Positions 24,721 through 36,446 of a stretch of 64,000 nucleotides of DNA are shown here, piece by piece. The position numbers were made by a program, and so were the translations under genes. How positions within the stretch are numbered: position 1 is the stretch's first letter; each line of letters begins with the position of its first letter. The notes under the pieces were generated by a model. That model saw only the letters and a program-made list of their open reading frames with translations. It did no database searches and had not been told where the DNA came from. Origin of the DNA: Vicia villosa (Eukaryota > Streptophyta > Magnoliopsida > Fabales > Fabaceae); the NCBI RefSeq assembly GCF_029867415.1, contig NC_081186.1, positions 108,626,128-108,690,127 of the forward strand, written 5' to 3'.

Positions 24721-26247
24721 ATGGCAGATCAAGAGCAACACAATGCTGAAGTCAGAATGGAGATTGAAGATTTGAAGTCAGGAATGACTAAGCTCACTGA
24801 AATGTTGCAAGTTCTGATTGCTAGAGGAGAACCACCTCAAAGGACTGTCATTCAAGAAATCACCGATGATGTTGAAGACCCTATTCCTGTTCAGAGGCCC
24901 GCCACTACTTGGCCTGAGTTTGGTTTACCTCCAAATTATTCTCCGCCTCACGCCACTGCTGCTATGGTTGGTCAACCTTCACGATCAATGTTCCAAGCTC
25001 CGATCATGACTGAGTCTCAGCCAATTGTGCACACTGCTGCCCAAACCACTTTTGGAAATCCTCTCTTTGAGTACCATGCTGGAGACCATCAAAGTGAAAA
25101 AGAATCTGGTGATATTGATGAAGTCAAAGAACAATATCAAATCCTGGAGAAAAGACTAAGAGCTATGGAAGGCGCTGATTACTTTGGGGTCGCTGCTGAA
25201 AACATGTGCTTAGTTTCTGATTTGGTCATACCTGCCAAGTTCAAAACTCCTGAGTTTGAAAAGTACAAGGGATACACTTGTCCAAGAAGTCACTTGACCA
25301 TGTACTACCGCAAAATGGCTGCTTATACCAAGAATGAGAAACTCCTCATCCACTATTTTCAAGATAGTCTGACTGGTGCTTCTCTAAAGTGGTATATGGG
25401 ACTGGAGAAGAGTCGTATCCATTGCTTTCAAGATCTGACTGATGCTTTCATGAAACAGTACAAGTATAATCTGGACATGGCTCCTGATCGCCGTCAACTA
25501 CAGAACATGTCTCAAAGGGAAAGAGAGTCCTTCAAGGAGTATGCTCAACGCTGGAGAGAGCTAGCTTCTCAAGTGGAACCTCCTTTGGCTGAAAAGGAAC
25601 TGACTGGAATGTTTATGGACACTCTCTCACCCTTCTATTGGGAGAAGATGATTGGAAGCGTATCCTCCAACTTTACTGATTTGGTGACTATCGGTCAAAG
25701 GCTAGAGGAAGGAATTAAGAAAGGCAAGGTTGTCAATGCTGGTGAGTCCTCTAATGGGGCAAGGAGGTCTTTTGGAAACTTCCATAAGAAAAAGGAAGGA
25801 GAAATAAACGCTGTGAGCGACGAAGGGAGAAGACCTCGTCAGAGAACTAACAACTATGATCAACCAATTGTAGTTACTGTTGCTCCTGTGACTAAGGTTC
25901 CGCAAGTTCAAGCTGCTCGACCTCAGGCTGCTAACCCGAATCAGACTCGTAATAGGATTGACTTCGATCCTATTCCAATGACTTATACTGAGTTATATCC
26001 AGCTTTGGTCCACAAAGGGTTGATTACAACGAGATCTATGCCTCCGCCTCGAAACCCTCTCCCTGAAGGTTTCAGATCTGATCTTCATTGCGCTTTTCAT
26101 CAAGGTGCGGCAGGCCATGATCTGGAAAGATGTTTCCCTCTGAAAGAAAGAGTTCAAGAGTTGGTTAGAACGAAGCTGCTCACTTTCAAAGACATCAATC
26201 CCAATGTTGTCGGCAATCCTTTGCCTGAGCATGACAAAAGTGGCTGA
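24721..26247 (+). CDS. gag: Retrotransposon Gag protein
   Basis: A single open frame of 508 codons, the only protein of the element. Residues 1-60 form a polar, coiled-coil-like N-terminus and residues 60-125 a Pro-rich linker. About 165-345 match the retrotransposon gag domain (PF03732): KFKTPEFEKYKGYTCPRSHL, then YYRKMAAYT, LIHYFQDSLTGASLKWYMGL and FKEYAQRWRELASQVEPPL. The C-terminal part has a Tat-type metal-binding pattern C-x2-H-x5-H-x4-C around residues 453-470, in place of a canonical CCHC knuckle. Gag forms the particle that packages the element RNA. The frame is intact with a normal ATG, so this copy may still supply Gag. Confidence 0.95.
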   Translation: MADQEQHNAEVRMEIEDLKSGMTKLTEMLQVLIARGEPPQRTVIQEITDDVEDPIPVQRPATTWPEFGLPPNYSPPHATAAMVGQPSRSMFQAPIMTESQPIVHTAAQTTFGNPLFEYHAGDHQSEKESGDIDEVKEQYQILEKRLRAMEGADYFGVAAENMCLVSDLVIPAKFKTPEFEKYKGYTCPRSHLTMYYRKMAAYTKNEKLLIHYFQDSLTGASLKWYMGLEKSRIHCFQDLTDAFMKQYKYNLDMAPDRRQLQNMSQRERESFKEYAQRWRELASQVEPPLAEKELTGMFMDTLSPFYWEKMIGSVSSNFTDLVTIGQRLEEGIKKGKVVNAGESSNGARRSFGNFHKKKEGEINAVSDEGRRPRQRTNNYDQPIVVTVAPVTKVPQVQAARPQAANPNQTRNRIDFDPIPMTYTELYPALVHKGLITTRSMPPPRNPLPEGFRSDLHCAFHQGAAGHDLERCFPLKERVQELVRTKLLTFKDINPNVVGNPLPEHDKSG

Positions 26248-28024
26248 AGAATGAGAATGACAAGACACTCCCCTAAAGCCAAGTGTTTCGTGATAGGATA
26301 GCTCCTCCTCGTCACCGATTAGTCACTAGGCCTTATTTCCCGTTGTTTGTAATTTCCTTATGTTATTTTGTGTACTTGCAATGAACTTTGTTTGTTCTTT
26401 ATTTTTTAAATTTTAATGAAATGAGCACTACATATTTGAGTCAATTCATTTACATCCATTGTGTGTTTCTTTATGATTTATCTTTCAAAAAAAACAAAAA
26501 TATATCTCTTGTTCACTTTCTTTATCAAACTTGTGTTTTATGCAAAGATTAGAGGGAGAATGATGAAAACAAAATACCCAAGTTGTTGAATTGTATGCTT
26601 TCAAATAGAACTTTGCTGATGATGTAAAGGCATTGTTTCAATCCCCAAACACTGGAGAAATAAGGAAGTTAATCCCTCATCAACCCCTTTGAGCCTAGAA
26701 GTTGGTGTTTCTTTCTATACGAAAACCCGCAATTTTGACCTGGGGCAGGGTAGTTCTCAGTTAATTTGTTTGTGCATTCAATTTCAAGAGAATCATTCAG
26801 TACACCTTTCAATAAGGGTTTCAGTCAAAAGTGACCAAGATGGTTATCATTAATCATTCTCAAGGCAGTCACTATCTTTCATATAAAAAAAATTCAAAGA
26901 AAAAGCCCGCTAAGTCAAAACCTACGAAGGAGACTTAGGCAAAACTGGGGCATCCCGCTGACTGTAATTTCAAATAAAGACAGTTCAGGCAAAATTTAGG
27001 GATATAAAAAAGGGAGAAGTCTATAATTTCCTTGAACAACAATAAAACGTTGTGACTATTAAAAGGAAGAAGTGACGACCGTCTCAAAGATTCCCTTGGC
27101 CTTTAAACCATTATCATTATCACAGGTGCAATTCCAAAAGCTTTTTTGGAACCTGAATGCATAGTCTGATTTAACTGAGCGTAGGATTGAAGATCATCAC
27201 GGAGAATGGGGTGGGTACAAATACATTTTGAGCCTTTTATCCTTTGTTTCTGAAACCGTGAACCAAGCCACGTTATAACCTTCAAAAGACCTAATTGAAG
27301 CGAGGTTTATTTTGAAAGCATACTACAACAAGGTTGCGTTAACCTGACTCCTAAAGATTTCTGCAAATTGTTTGTTTTACCATACCTTTTGCTTTATCCA
27401 TCACTTTGAATGTCTAGACAACTGTGTTTGGACCTTTGATTATTTTCTATACATCAATAACATCATTCCAATAATGATTTTGAATTTTGATTTCAAAATA
27501 TGCTTTGAGCATTGCATTAAGGTTACCATTTTTGAATGAACATTTTATTTGCAAGCAAGTACTCATCTTTCAAGGAAGTTCAAACAGTCGAGAAACTTGA
27601 TCAGTGATCCTATCGGGGGCACGTTACTTCAAGATCCTGTTGTTCAAGACTTATACTGGGGCATATGTTCCCAACATTCATTTCAAAGAACTGAAGCAAC
27701 GATCAGATAACAACCAGTCAATCAGGGGCAATCTTCTTCAGCAATCCCCAAACATCTTATCAATCCTTCTCAAAAGGATCATCAGTGTGACATAACAGAG
27801 TTGACAATCTTCTTGTGTTGAGGAATCAGAATTCCAATCTTCCCTCACAAAAGAGTCTACCTCAGTGATCATAATCAATTACATTGCATTCATCATTCAT
27901 ATACCATGCATTGAAAATTTCATATATCATGCATACTCATGTGCATTTTCTCAACTATTGTTGTATGTAACATATTACCTTATGGTCTAGGTCCAACCCT
28001 TTTGGCATTTTGTAAAATTTCTCT
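26248..28024 (+). other. Non-coding internal region where pol would be
   Basis: About 1.8 kb directly after gag, the place where protease-RT-RNase H-integrase stands in autonomous Tat elements. No pol motif can be read in any frame. The sequence resembles the 3' untranslated part of Ogre elements. Confidence 0.7.
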
Positions 28025-28690
28025 TCATTCATGTTTTACCTTGAGTGCCCCTAATACTTTGTTCTCAAAATCCAATCCTGTTTTATCTTGATTGTCTTTT
28101 TTGTTGCTTCATTCATGTTTTACCTTGAATGTCTTTGATGTTTTCTTTTCAAAATCCAATCATGTTTTACCTCGATTGACTTTTGTTGCTTCATTCATGT
28201 TTTATCTTGATGAGTCGATCACGTTTTATCTTGGTTGCCTTCGATCATGTTTTATCTTGATTCCCATCTAATACCTGAGTCAATCATGTTTTACCTTGAT
28301 CTTCATTCGATATTCCTTCAGTCACGCTTTATCTTGATTCCCATCTAATACCTGAGTCAATCATGTTTTACCTTGGTTCGTCTTTGATCATGTTTTATCT
28401 TGATGTTCTGTTTTATCTTGGTTATCTTAGATCATGTTTTATCTTGATATCCGTCAATCATGTTTTACCTTGATTATCTTTTGACGTTCTTTCAGTCATG
28501 TTTTACCTTGACTTTCCGTTGATGCTCTTCGATCATGCTTTACCTTGATTGTCACTTAATACATCCTCGTTCATGTTTTATCTTGGGCATCTCATATATT
28601 CTTTTCCCAAAGCTCAATCATGCTTTACCCTGATTGCCTTTGTTGTTTACTCTCCTTGCCAGATTCATCTATGTTTTACTCATGAATGAC
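28025..28690 (+). repeat. Tandem repeat in the 3' untranslated region of the LTR element
   Basis: About 18 degenerate copies of a unit near TCATGTTTTACCTTGATTG, spaced by about 20-50 bp, some in paired higher-order units. Variants alternate ttttaCctt and ttttaTctt. Tandem repeats just upstream of the polypurine tract are a known property of Ogre/Tat elements and a source of satellite DNA. Confidence 0.9.
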
Positions 28691-28845
28691 TATGGCATGA
28701 TCACTTATTTCAAGCCCTTTTCCTCACAGAATTCAGAGTGTCTCATATCATATTGCATTCAAAATAAAAAAAAAAGAGTCCATGCATTGCATCTCATTTG
28801 CATTTGAAGGACAAAAATTGTGTACTTTGTATTTAAGTCTCTTCA

Positions 28846-28879
28846 CATCTTCGAGGGAAGAAACTTAAATAGGGGCATC
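28846..28879 (+). other. Polypurine tract region
   Basis: The purine-rich strings gagggaagaaa (about 28851-28863) and aggggca (28871-28877) lie immediately before the TGTCGC start of the 3' LTR. This is the expected site for plus-strand priming. Confidence 0.65.
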
Positions 28880-31800
28880 TGTCGCACCCCAATTTTTGAC
28901 CTAGTTTTTTTTCTTATAACCATATCGCATTTCATCTGCATGCAAATCATGGCATCGTTGCATATTTTAGAAAATTGCCCCTTTTATTAAAATCAACAAA
29001 ATAGCGTGTCCATTTGCATTTTTTGCATATTTTTATCTTTAGTTTAATTTAGTTTATAAAAGATAATTTTTGGTTTTTATAGTATTTTAGATGTAATTCA
29101 GATTAATCTTTTTCTTTTAGTCCAAAAAAAAAAAACATAAAAAATATAGTTGTTAATAGTTTAGATTAAATTTAATTTCTATTTTTTAGTTTAGGTTTAA
29201 TTTAGTTTATTTTTATCTTTATATTGTTTTTATGTGTTAGTCTAGTTTTAGATTAGGTTTTTTTATTTAAATTTATTTTACTGTTATTTCTTTTTTAACA
29301 TTCTTCTATCATTTATCATTTACTATTACTATTATTATATTATAATTGTTTTCATTTTGTTATTATTAATAGTTTTTGTTTATAAAAAAAGGTACATGTT
29401 ATAACAATATTTCTAATACATGGGCCCAGTTTACAAAAGTTCATTTCATTTTTTTTTGTACGAGTCAAACAAAAAAGACAGTACAAAAAGTTTGTCTTGG
29501 TGCTCTCTCTCTCCCATGCCCTGTTGCCTCTGCTCCATACAGCTTTGTAATGTCCCTCTCACTCCCACTTGCTGCAGGAAGCAACCAAAAATCTGCACCA
29601 AAACCTGCATAAACATCCAAGATTATCACACTTTCAGCCATACCATAACCTTCAAGAAAAAGCATAAAAAACAGATTACTACAATAGTTCAAAATATCAC
29701 CAACATTTCCCCCCAAATTTCCATTGATTTCACTATAAAAACTCAGCATCTGTTAAAGAAAAAGGGGGGGCCACGAAAAAAACGAACGACTCAAAAAACA
29801 ATAAACCTCTGTTCAAAACCCTCCAAGCAGAAACACACTCAAATCTCACTACTCAACATAACAAAATCTCAACTTCAAAACATTCAACCACACACACCTT
29901 CATTCTCACTGACCTCACTTTCATACTACACACATCTACCGAAACCACCCTTCCCTCACCTCTGATCAATACACTCTATAATCCTTACACTCAACAGAAC
30001 CATAACACAATAACCTCACGAATAATCACCCTCTCACTCACTTAATCCGCAACTCAATCATACGCAACACAATGTAACACAATGCAACACTTCACAGCAG
30101 AGTGAAAAATCACAGTGCAGACTCAAAGTCGAAGAAGAGGAAGAAAGTGAATAACAACAATAGAGTAAAGGTTGTACCTGATTCGTTTTTTTCATTTTGT
30201 TGTTGCGATTCCCATTTCAATTTGTGTTTTATCAATGTGTAAATCTACAAAATCAGAGTGAAATGATTTGGGATTTAGGGTTTCGTTCTTCAATTATTTG
30301 CTTGTTTGTTCTTGAATTCGAGAGGCCGAGAACACGAGAGAGAGTGATGCGAGATCGCGAGAGACTGTGAGAGAACGAGAAAGTGGATCGAGAGAGGCCG
30401 AGGGTTCTTTTTTGTTGTTACTGTTGTTTCGTTTTGCAGAGAGCATCGAGTGGGAAGCAGGGATGCGAGATCGAGAGAGATGGAGATATCGTTCCATAAG
30501 AGGCGTTGCCTTTCGTGTTTGTTAGGGTTTCTTTGAAATCATGTGGGAATCTGAAGGAAGGGTGGATCCGGGTCACACTGACCCGACCCGGTCCAGCCCA
30601 TTTTATTTTATTTTTTTTCTTATTATTTATCCTGTTGCTGGGCTTTACCCCCTTCCGTTTTTTTACACCACCTGGCCCAATGCTTTTTATATCTTTAATA
30701 TGTTTAATTTACTTAAATTTTTTTTTCAAATAAGATTACAAAAAAAATAGTTAGTGTTTTATTTCATTTTATCAAACAATTTCATAAAAATACAAAAAAA
30801 AGTTTTTCTTTAAAATCGGATCGAGTTTTGAGTTTTAATGGATGAATCAAGGAGGGTTCGTACGTACTTGTGCGAGTTGTCCTAAAAGTATTTGGGTGAT
30901 GGCCGTTAAGCTTTTATTCGAATACTTGGATTCCATTAAACGCTCCAAGAAACTCGGTTTAATTCACCCTTTTTTTTACAAAAAAAATACTTTCTCTTAA
31001 TCAAATCATTTTATCTATAATGGAAAGAAGGGTTTGTACGTACTTGTACAAGTTGTTCTTTAAGCATTTAGGCGATGGCCGTTAAGCCTTTGTTTGGATG
31101 TTTAAACTCCATTAAAGACTTCTTAAAAATCGATTTAACTCACTCTTTTTTTACAAAAACGCTTTTCTTTTAATCAAATCATTTTAGTCAATAATGGATA
31201 ATGAAGAAGGGTTTGTACATACTTGTACAAGTTGTTCTTCAAGCGTTTAGGCGATGGCCGTTAAGCCGTTGTTTAAGCGTGTAGACTCCGTTAAAGACTT
31301 CATAAAGTTCGATTTAACTAATGCTCTTTCAAGCGTTTAGGCGATGGCCGTTAAGCTTTTGTTTGAACGCTTGAATTCCATAAAAAGATCTTTCAAACCT
31401 AATTCATCTCGCCTTTCACAAAACAATTTCAACTCATCAAATCATCCTTTTTTCATCACTTACGAGGGGGTTGTACGTACTTGTGCAATTTTCTCTTTCA
31501 AGCATTTTGGCGATGGCCGTTAAGCTTTTGTTTAAATGTTTGATTTCTCTTAACAAACAAACTTTTAATTTACTCACACCTTTTAATTTTAAAACCTTTT
31601 TATAAACGAGACACTTAGTCAAATTCAAATGCAATTATACTTCTTCATGTGAAGAACGAATGTTTTCCACTCGAATGCGATGATGGCCAAAATCCTGTTT
31701 TAACTGCGATTTAGTCATCCATTCTTGTAGTGATGCAAACAATCTATTATCCATGTGCGCATAGTATTGTTTGAATGCGATCGAGTACCTCTCGTTAAAA

Positions 31801-32227
31801 TCAACCAACAAATTCGGAGTTTTAGCCCGAACTACGATTGCTCTGACTTTCCCATTGCACGAGGGAATACGTAGGCACAAGATACAAATGTCTTGGCGAG
31901 CACAATAAAAAAAAAAACCTTTTTTTGTCCCTTTCTTTTTTCAACCTAATAAATAATGCAAGTAGATAATAAGCTAACAATAAATCACAAGAATAACTAA
32001 ATGGGTCCCATCGAGTACGATGGAGGTGAGGGGTGCTAATACCTTCCCCTTGCTTAACCGACTCCCGAACCCGAATTTGGTTACGATGACCATCTTATCC
32101 TTTCTTTTCTTAATTCGTGGGTTTTATCGATATTTTCCCTTTCCTTTTGGAATAAATAAAGTTCGGTGGCGACTCTGTTGTACTTCGAATGCGTGAAAAC
32201 GCGTCGAGTCACATTTTTACCGCTACA
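28880..32227 (+). repeat. 3' LTR (3348 bp)
   Basis: The same length as the 5' LTR at a constant offset of 8294 bp. All frames I compared are identical. It is followed by the CACGC target duplication at 32228-32232. Confidence 0.95.
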
Positions 32228-32232
32228 CACGC

Positions 32233-33155
32233 ATTAAATGTTTGTCTTGTAACTTAAATGTTTCACAGTATAAATCTTTCATGTGGCCCTAAACTTCTAG
32301 GATAAATTATGATGTCCTTAGAGTACTTGAGTGACATTGCATGACCAAGGTTATATTTGATCTGTTGCTTAGAAATTGATTCGAAGAGTAGTTTGTATAC
32401 ACCACACACACTCCTTAACTTAACAATGTATTTTTTAAAAGGACAAATTTGTGACAGGTTCTCACACCCAATGGTGCGAAATTTAGGTGGATCAGAATAT
32501 TATTATGTTGGTGTGGAATAAAAGATTGATGGTAGGTTGATTAAAGTCGTTGTAGAAGCTTTTTGTTATAGTAGTGAAGGTCTCCGGTAGGTGGAGTACA
32601 AGGTGCACCTACAAGGTTAACACTTCAACGCCCAAATGAGTGAGGTCAAAGAGGTGTAACTTGCAAGAATGAATAAATTATGTATATTTATGGCGTGTGA
32701 TCGTGTTTATGTAAAAGTGAAAATTATATTTCCTTTGAAGAGTGTGGCGTGGAGTACTGTAGATCATTGGATTGATTCCAACTATTGTGATACGCATATA
32801 CCGAGTTCTAGTGTGCAACTTCTTGGCTAAGGTTCACTTGTTTGTCATCTTTAGGCAGACCCAAAGCAGTTTGCCCCCAAGTCCTTGCTACCACGTATCA
32901 AGTAAGAGTTGTTATATAAGTGGTGAGACCGAAGTTCATAATACTTTTCTTTATTGTTTCAAGGCCTTCAGGATGACATTCACGTTGGGAGGAGACGAAG
33001 GTGTGTTGAGTTAGGGTATGGCACATTGAAAATATGTGTAATAAATGTTTGTCTTGTATCTTAAATGTTTCGCAGTATAAATCCTTTATGTGGCCCTAAG
33101 CTTCTAGGATAAGGGGAAATGTCCTTAGAGTATTTGAGTGACATTACATGATCGA
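32233..33155 (+). repeat. Old direct repeats of about 105 bp, 0.8 kb apart (copy A)
   Basis: The block 32238-32345 (aaatgtttgtcttgtaactt ... gagtgacattgcatgacc) recurs at 33043-33153 with about 10 percent change. The same pair stands at 50061-50170 and 50866-50977 in copy B. The 700 bp between them has no gene. The pair may be decayed termini of an old element. Confidence 0.65.
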
Positions 33156-33519
33156 TTTCAGATCTGGGTCGTTCATCTTGTTTTGGTTCTTCTTTAATTT
33201 TTTGTTGCAGATCGTATAGAGAAATCAATATTTCTTTTCATCTTCTACATTTGCAAAGCGCTTATTCTTCTAAGCGCTTATTGTTGTATTTGTTGCATAT
33301 CATTTTGAAGGTCACGGATTGTAACAACATACCCAACCATAATAAAAATGATCTAAAAAATTAACATAGTACACATTTATAAATTTTATAAATTAAAAAG
33401 ACTAACTTAATAGTAAAAAAATCAATTTATTGCAAAAATTGAATTTAAATTATCAAAAAATATATTTGATTAATTATTGAATTAATTTTACTAACTATTG
33501 ATATAACTTCATCCTAGAA

Positions 33520-34104
33520 GGCCTCTTTCGACGATTAAGGTTTTATGGACTCCTCCTCCAAAAGGATGAATTAAAGCTAACGTAGATGAGCTTGCTAGAG
33601 ACTCTCCATCTTTGATTGCGTGTGAAGGAATTTTCAGAAACGAAGATGCTTGTCATGTGAGGAGTTTTTGTGATTTCAAGAGTGAGGGGAATTTTGAATT
33701 GGCAGAGTTTTTGGCTGCAATTTTAGCTAAAAACTTGGGTTGGAGGAAGCTTTGGCTTGAAATCGATTGTATGTGGTGAAAGCTTTCTCTGATTCCGCTC
33801 TTGTTCCTTGAAAAATCAGGTCTCGTTGACTTTATTGTCATGTGTATACTCGCTCTATTGATTTCATGATATCCCATGTTTATACGGAAGCCAATTTTTG
33901 TGCTGATTTTCTTGCGAACCTTGGATTGTCATTAGGTGTTATTCTTGGTTCTATTTTATTCATTCCATTTCAATTAAAGATCACTTTTTAGACAAAGAAG
34001 TATCTCCTAGACTTAAACTTTACATTTAAGAGATTTTGGTTTGGTCCCTTCCTTATTTTGTTCTCCTCTTTTTGTTTCAATAATATTTTCAGTTTAAAAA
34101 AAAA
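33520..34104 (+). pseudogene. LINE RNase H relic with poly(A) end (copy A)
   Basis: Broken plus-strand frames give an L1-type RNase H domain: VLWTPPPKG then KANVDELARDSPSLIACEGI, IFRNEDACHV, ELAEFLAAILAKNLGWRKLW, DFMISHVYTEANFCADFLAN and a hydrophobic tail. It ends at a run of A near 34094-34104. Stops and frameshifts are scattered along it. The same relic is in copy B, so it was present before the segmental duplication. It lies 340 bp upstream of the PAP gene. Confidence 0.8.
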
Positions 34105-34442
34105 AATCCATAATAATTAAAGAATATGGTATAGCTAAAAGAATAAACTATTTCTACATACAAGTAACATCAAATTTCAATCAATTTTTTTAGACTAAAA
34201 TGATACTGACCCTTCTCAGACGGTAGTATTTCTTGTTCCTTGTTGGACTAAGCATTTATGTTTTGTCTTCTTTTTCTCCTCAATAAAGACAACCACTTCA
34301 TTCTTCATCCATATATACATATAATAATCTAGCCCACAAACCCAAAATCAACAAGTTTAGATTTTTCATTGGTGTTAGCCACTGAAATTCCATAACAGTG
34401 ATAATATTGAGTAAAAGATTTGATTTTGACACCAAGGTGAAG

Positions 34443-36446
34443 ATGGGTATGAAATTCATGGTTTTTGCAGTGTTGGTGTCATGGTTTTGGTCAATTCCTA
34501 CCTTTGCAGCAGAACAACAGAAGCTGAGGTTTGATGAAAATGGAGAATTCAAGATATTGCAAGTGGCAGATATGCACTATGCAGATGGAAAGAAAACACT
34601 TTGCTTGGATGTTCTTCCTTCTCAAAAGGCTTCTTGTACTGATCTTAACACCACTGCTTTCATTCATAGGATGATCCTTGCTGAGAAACCTAACCTTATT
34701 GTCTTCACTGGTATTCTTAAATTCTTGTTCACTTTTTGGTTTCTAGTTATCATTTGTTTGTAATTGTTTTTTTTCTTGTGTTTTGGGATAAAATCTATGT
34801 GGCACAGATATTTCTAGCACCGATATTTATGAAAAAAGTCCCAGAAAGGAAACACTGACACTTGTAATTACGTATAATTTATTTATTTTTCATATTATTA
34901 CTGATGTCCATGTGTCAGAGTGACACCGTCGGTGTCGTGTTTCTGGTATCCGTGATATGTTCATGTGAGATAACCTGTTGTGCAAATTTGTTTTCTGGTA
35001 TGACAGGAGATAATATCTTTGGGGCTGATTCTTCGGACTCAGCGAAATCAATGGATGCTGCATTTGCTCCTGCAATTGCATCAAACATTCCTTGGGTGGC
35101 TGTTTTAGGAAACCATGACCAAGAAGGAACACTCTCTAGAGAAGGTGTAATGAAATATATTGTTGGAATGAACAACACTTTATCTAGAGTCAAGCCTCGA
35201 GAAGTGCGCAGCATCGATGGTTTTGGAAACTATAACTTGGAGGTTGGTGGTGTTCGAGATACTGATTTCGGAAACAAATCGGTTCTCAATCTTTACTTTC
35301 TTGATAGTGGAGGTTATTTCAAAGTTCCTGAGATTTCTTTTTATGATTGGATCAAACCTTCGCAGCAAGTTTGGTTCGAGAAAACGTCTGCGAAGCTTCA
35401 GGTACTGTCTTGTATGTTCAATATCCTATCTAGTTCTATGTTATACTTGCAATACATTTGACTTTGAAGATTAGCTTAATCAAATTATCTAGTTTCTTTT
35501 ATTGTTTAGTAGCTGCTTATGATTGGAAGTTTCTTTAGATTCTTATGGCCTGGTTGGATAAACAACTTAATTTAGCATTTATTAAGTGCTTATGTATAAG
35601 AAATTTCTATAAGTCTGTTTTCGTATAAGTTATAAGTTGTTTTCATAAGACAGTTTGGACAGCTTAAGGGAATGAGGTGAAAACAACTTAAGGATGTCTA
35701 ATAAGTTGTTCCAATAAGCTCGCATAAACAGACTCATTTTATGACATAGATAAACTCAAATATTTCGATCCAAACAGACCCTAATTCAAAATATGGCTTA
35801 TTTTTCTGTTTTCCCTTGCTCAAATCAATGTTAAGCACTTAACTTTTGATTTATTCTGCAGAAAAAATACATAGGAGGGCATGTGCCTCAGAAAGAAGCT
35901 GCTCCTGGTCTTGCGTACTTTCACATCCCCTTGCCGGAATATGCAAGTTTTGACTCATCAAACATGACAGGCGTGAAAATGGAAACAGATGGCGGCGATG
36001 GCATTAGTTCTGCTTCGGTGAACTCTGGTTTCTTCACAACCTTGGTTGCAGCAGGAGACGTGAAGGCCGTTTTCGTTGGCCATGATCACCTCAATGACTT
36101 CTGCGGCAAGCTAATGACTATACAACTTTGTTATGCTGGAGGGTTTGGATACCATGCTTATGGACAAGCCGGATGGTCTAGGAGATCAAGAGTGGTGGTA
36201 GCTAACTTGGAGAAGACGGGTAAGGGAAGTTGGGGAGATGTCGAGTCGATTAAAACATGGAAACGCCTCGATGATAAGCATCTCACTAGAATTGATAGTG
36301 AAGTCCTATGGAGCAAGAGCTCTCGTGGTAAGATATCCTACAACGCTCGGAGTTCTTTTGTTTATTCTTTAACTATGCTACAGATTGAAAGAGTGTCTTT
36401 AGAATCATCTACGAAAAATTTAAGATTCAATAATCGTGATCAGTGA
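34443..36446 (+). CDS. PAP29: Purple acid phosphatase 29-like protein (copy A)
   Basis: Exons 34443-34710, 35007-35401 and 35862-36446; 415 codons plus stop. Introns are gt-ag and join in frame. A hydrophobic signal peptide (about residues 1-22, ending TFAA) points to secretion. Metallophosphoesterase motifs are in order: VADMHY, FTGDN (across the first intron), VLGNHDQE and FVGHDHLNDFCG. This is the single-domain group of PAP28/PAP29-type proteins, listed in databases as 'probable inactive' purple acid phosphatases because canonical PAP ligands differ. Substrate is unknown. Compared with copy B, a T instead of A turns the stop codon TAA after SSFVYS into TTA, adding 25 residues before TGA at 36444-36446. 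Whether the protein tolerates this tail is not shown. Otherwise intact. Confidence 0.9.

Larger units (their letters stand above)
20586..32227 (+). mobile_element. Non-autonomous Ogre/Tat-like LTR retrotransposon, gag only
   Basis: Full structure of 11642 bp: 5' LTR 20586-23933, primer-binding site, leader, gag, long non-coding 3' region with a tandem repeat, polypurine tract, 3' LTR 28880-32227. The 5-bp target duplication is CACGC. LTRs begin TGTCGCACCCC and end CTACA, like Ogre/Tat elements of legumes. The internal region is only 4946 bp and encodes one protein, gag. I found no protease, reverse transcriptase, RNase H or integrase. It therefore needs enzymes from an autonomous relative and fits the TR-GAG class of plant elements. 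The insertion lies only in copy A, so it came after the segmental duplication. Confidence 0.95.

Noticed and set aside
24721..26247. Gag frame as a host gene
   Set aside because: It lies between LTRs with PBS and PPT and has the retrotransposon gag domain, so it belongs to the element.
28025..28690. CRISPR-like array (regular short repeats)
   Set aside because: Units are degenerate, spacers are not unique and are of uneven length, and the array lies in a plant retroelement 3' UTR.
34890..35214. Minus-strand frames across PAP29 exon 2 (also 52707-53045)
   Set aside because: They are antisense shadows of the phosphatase exon.
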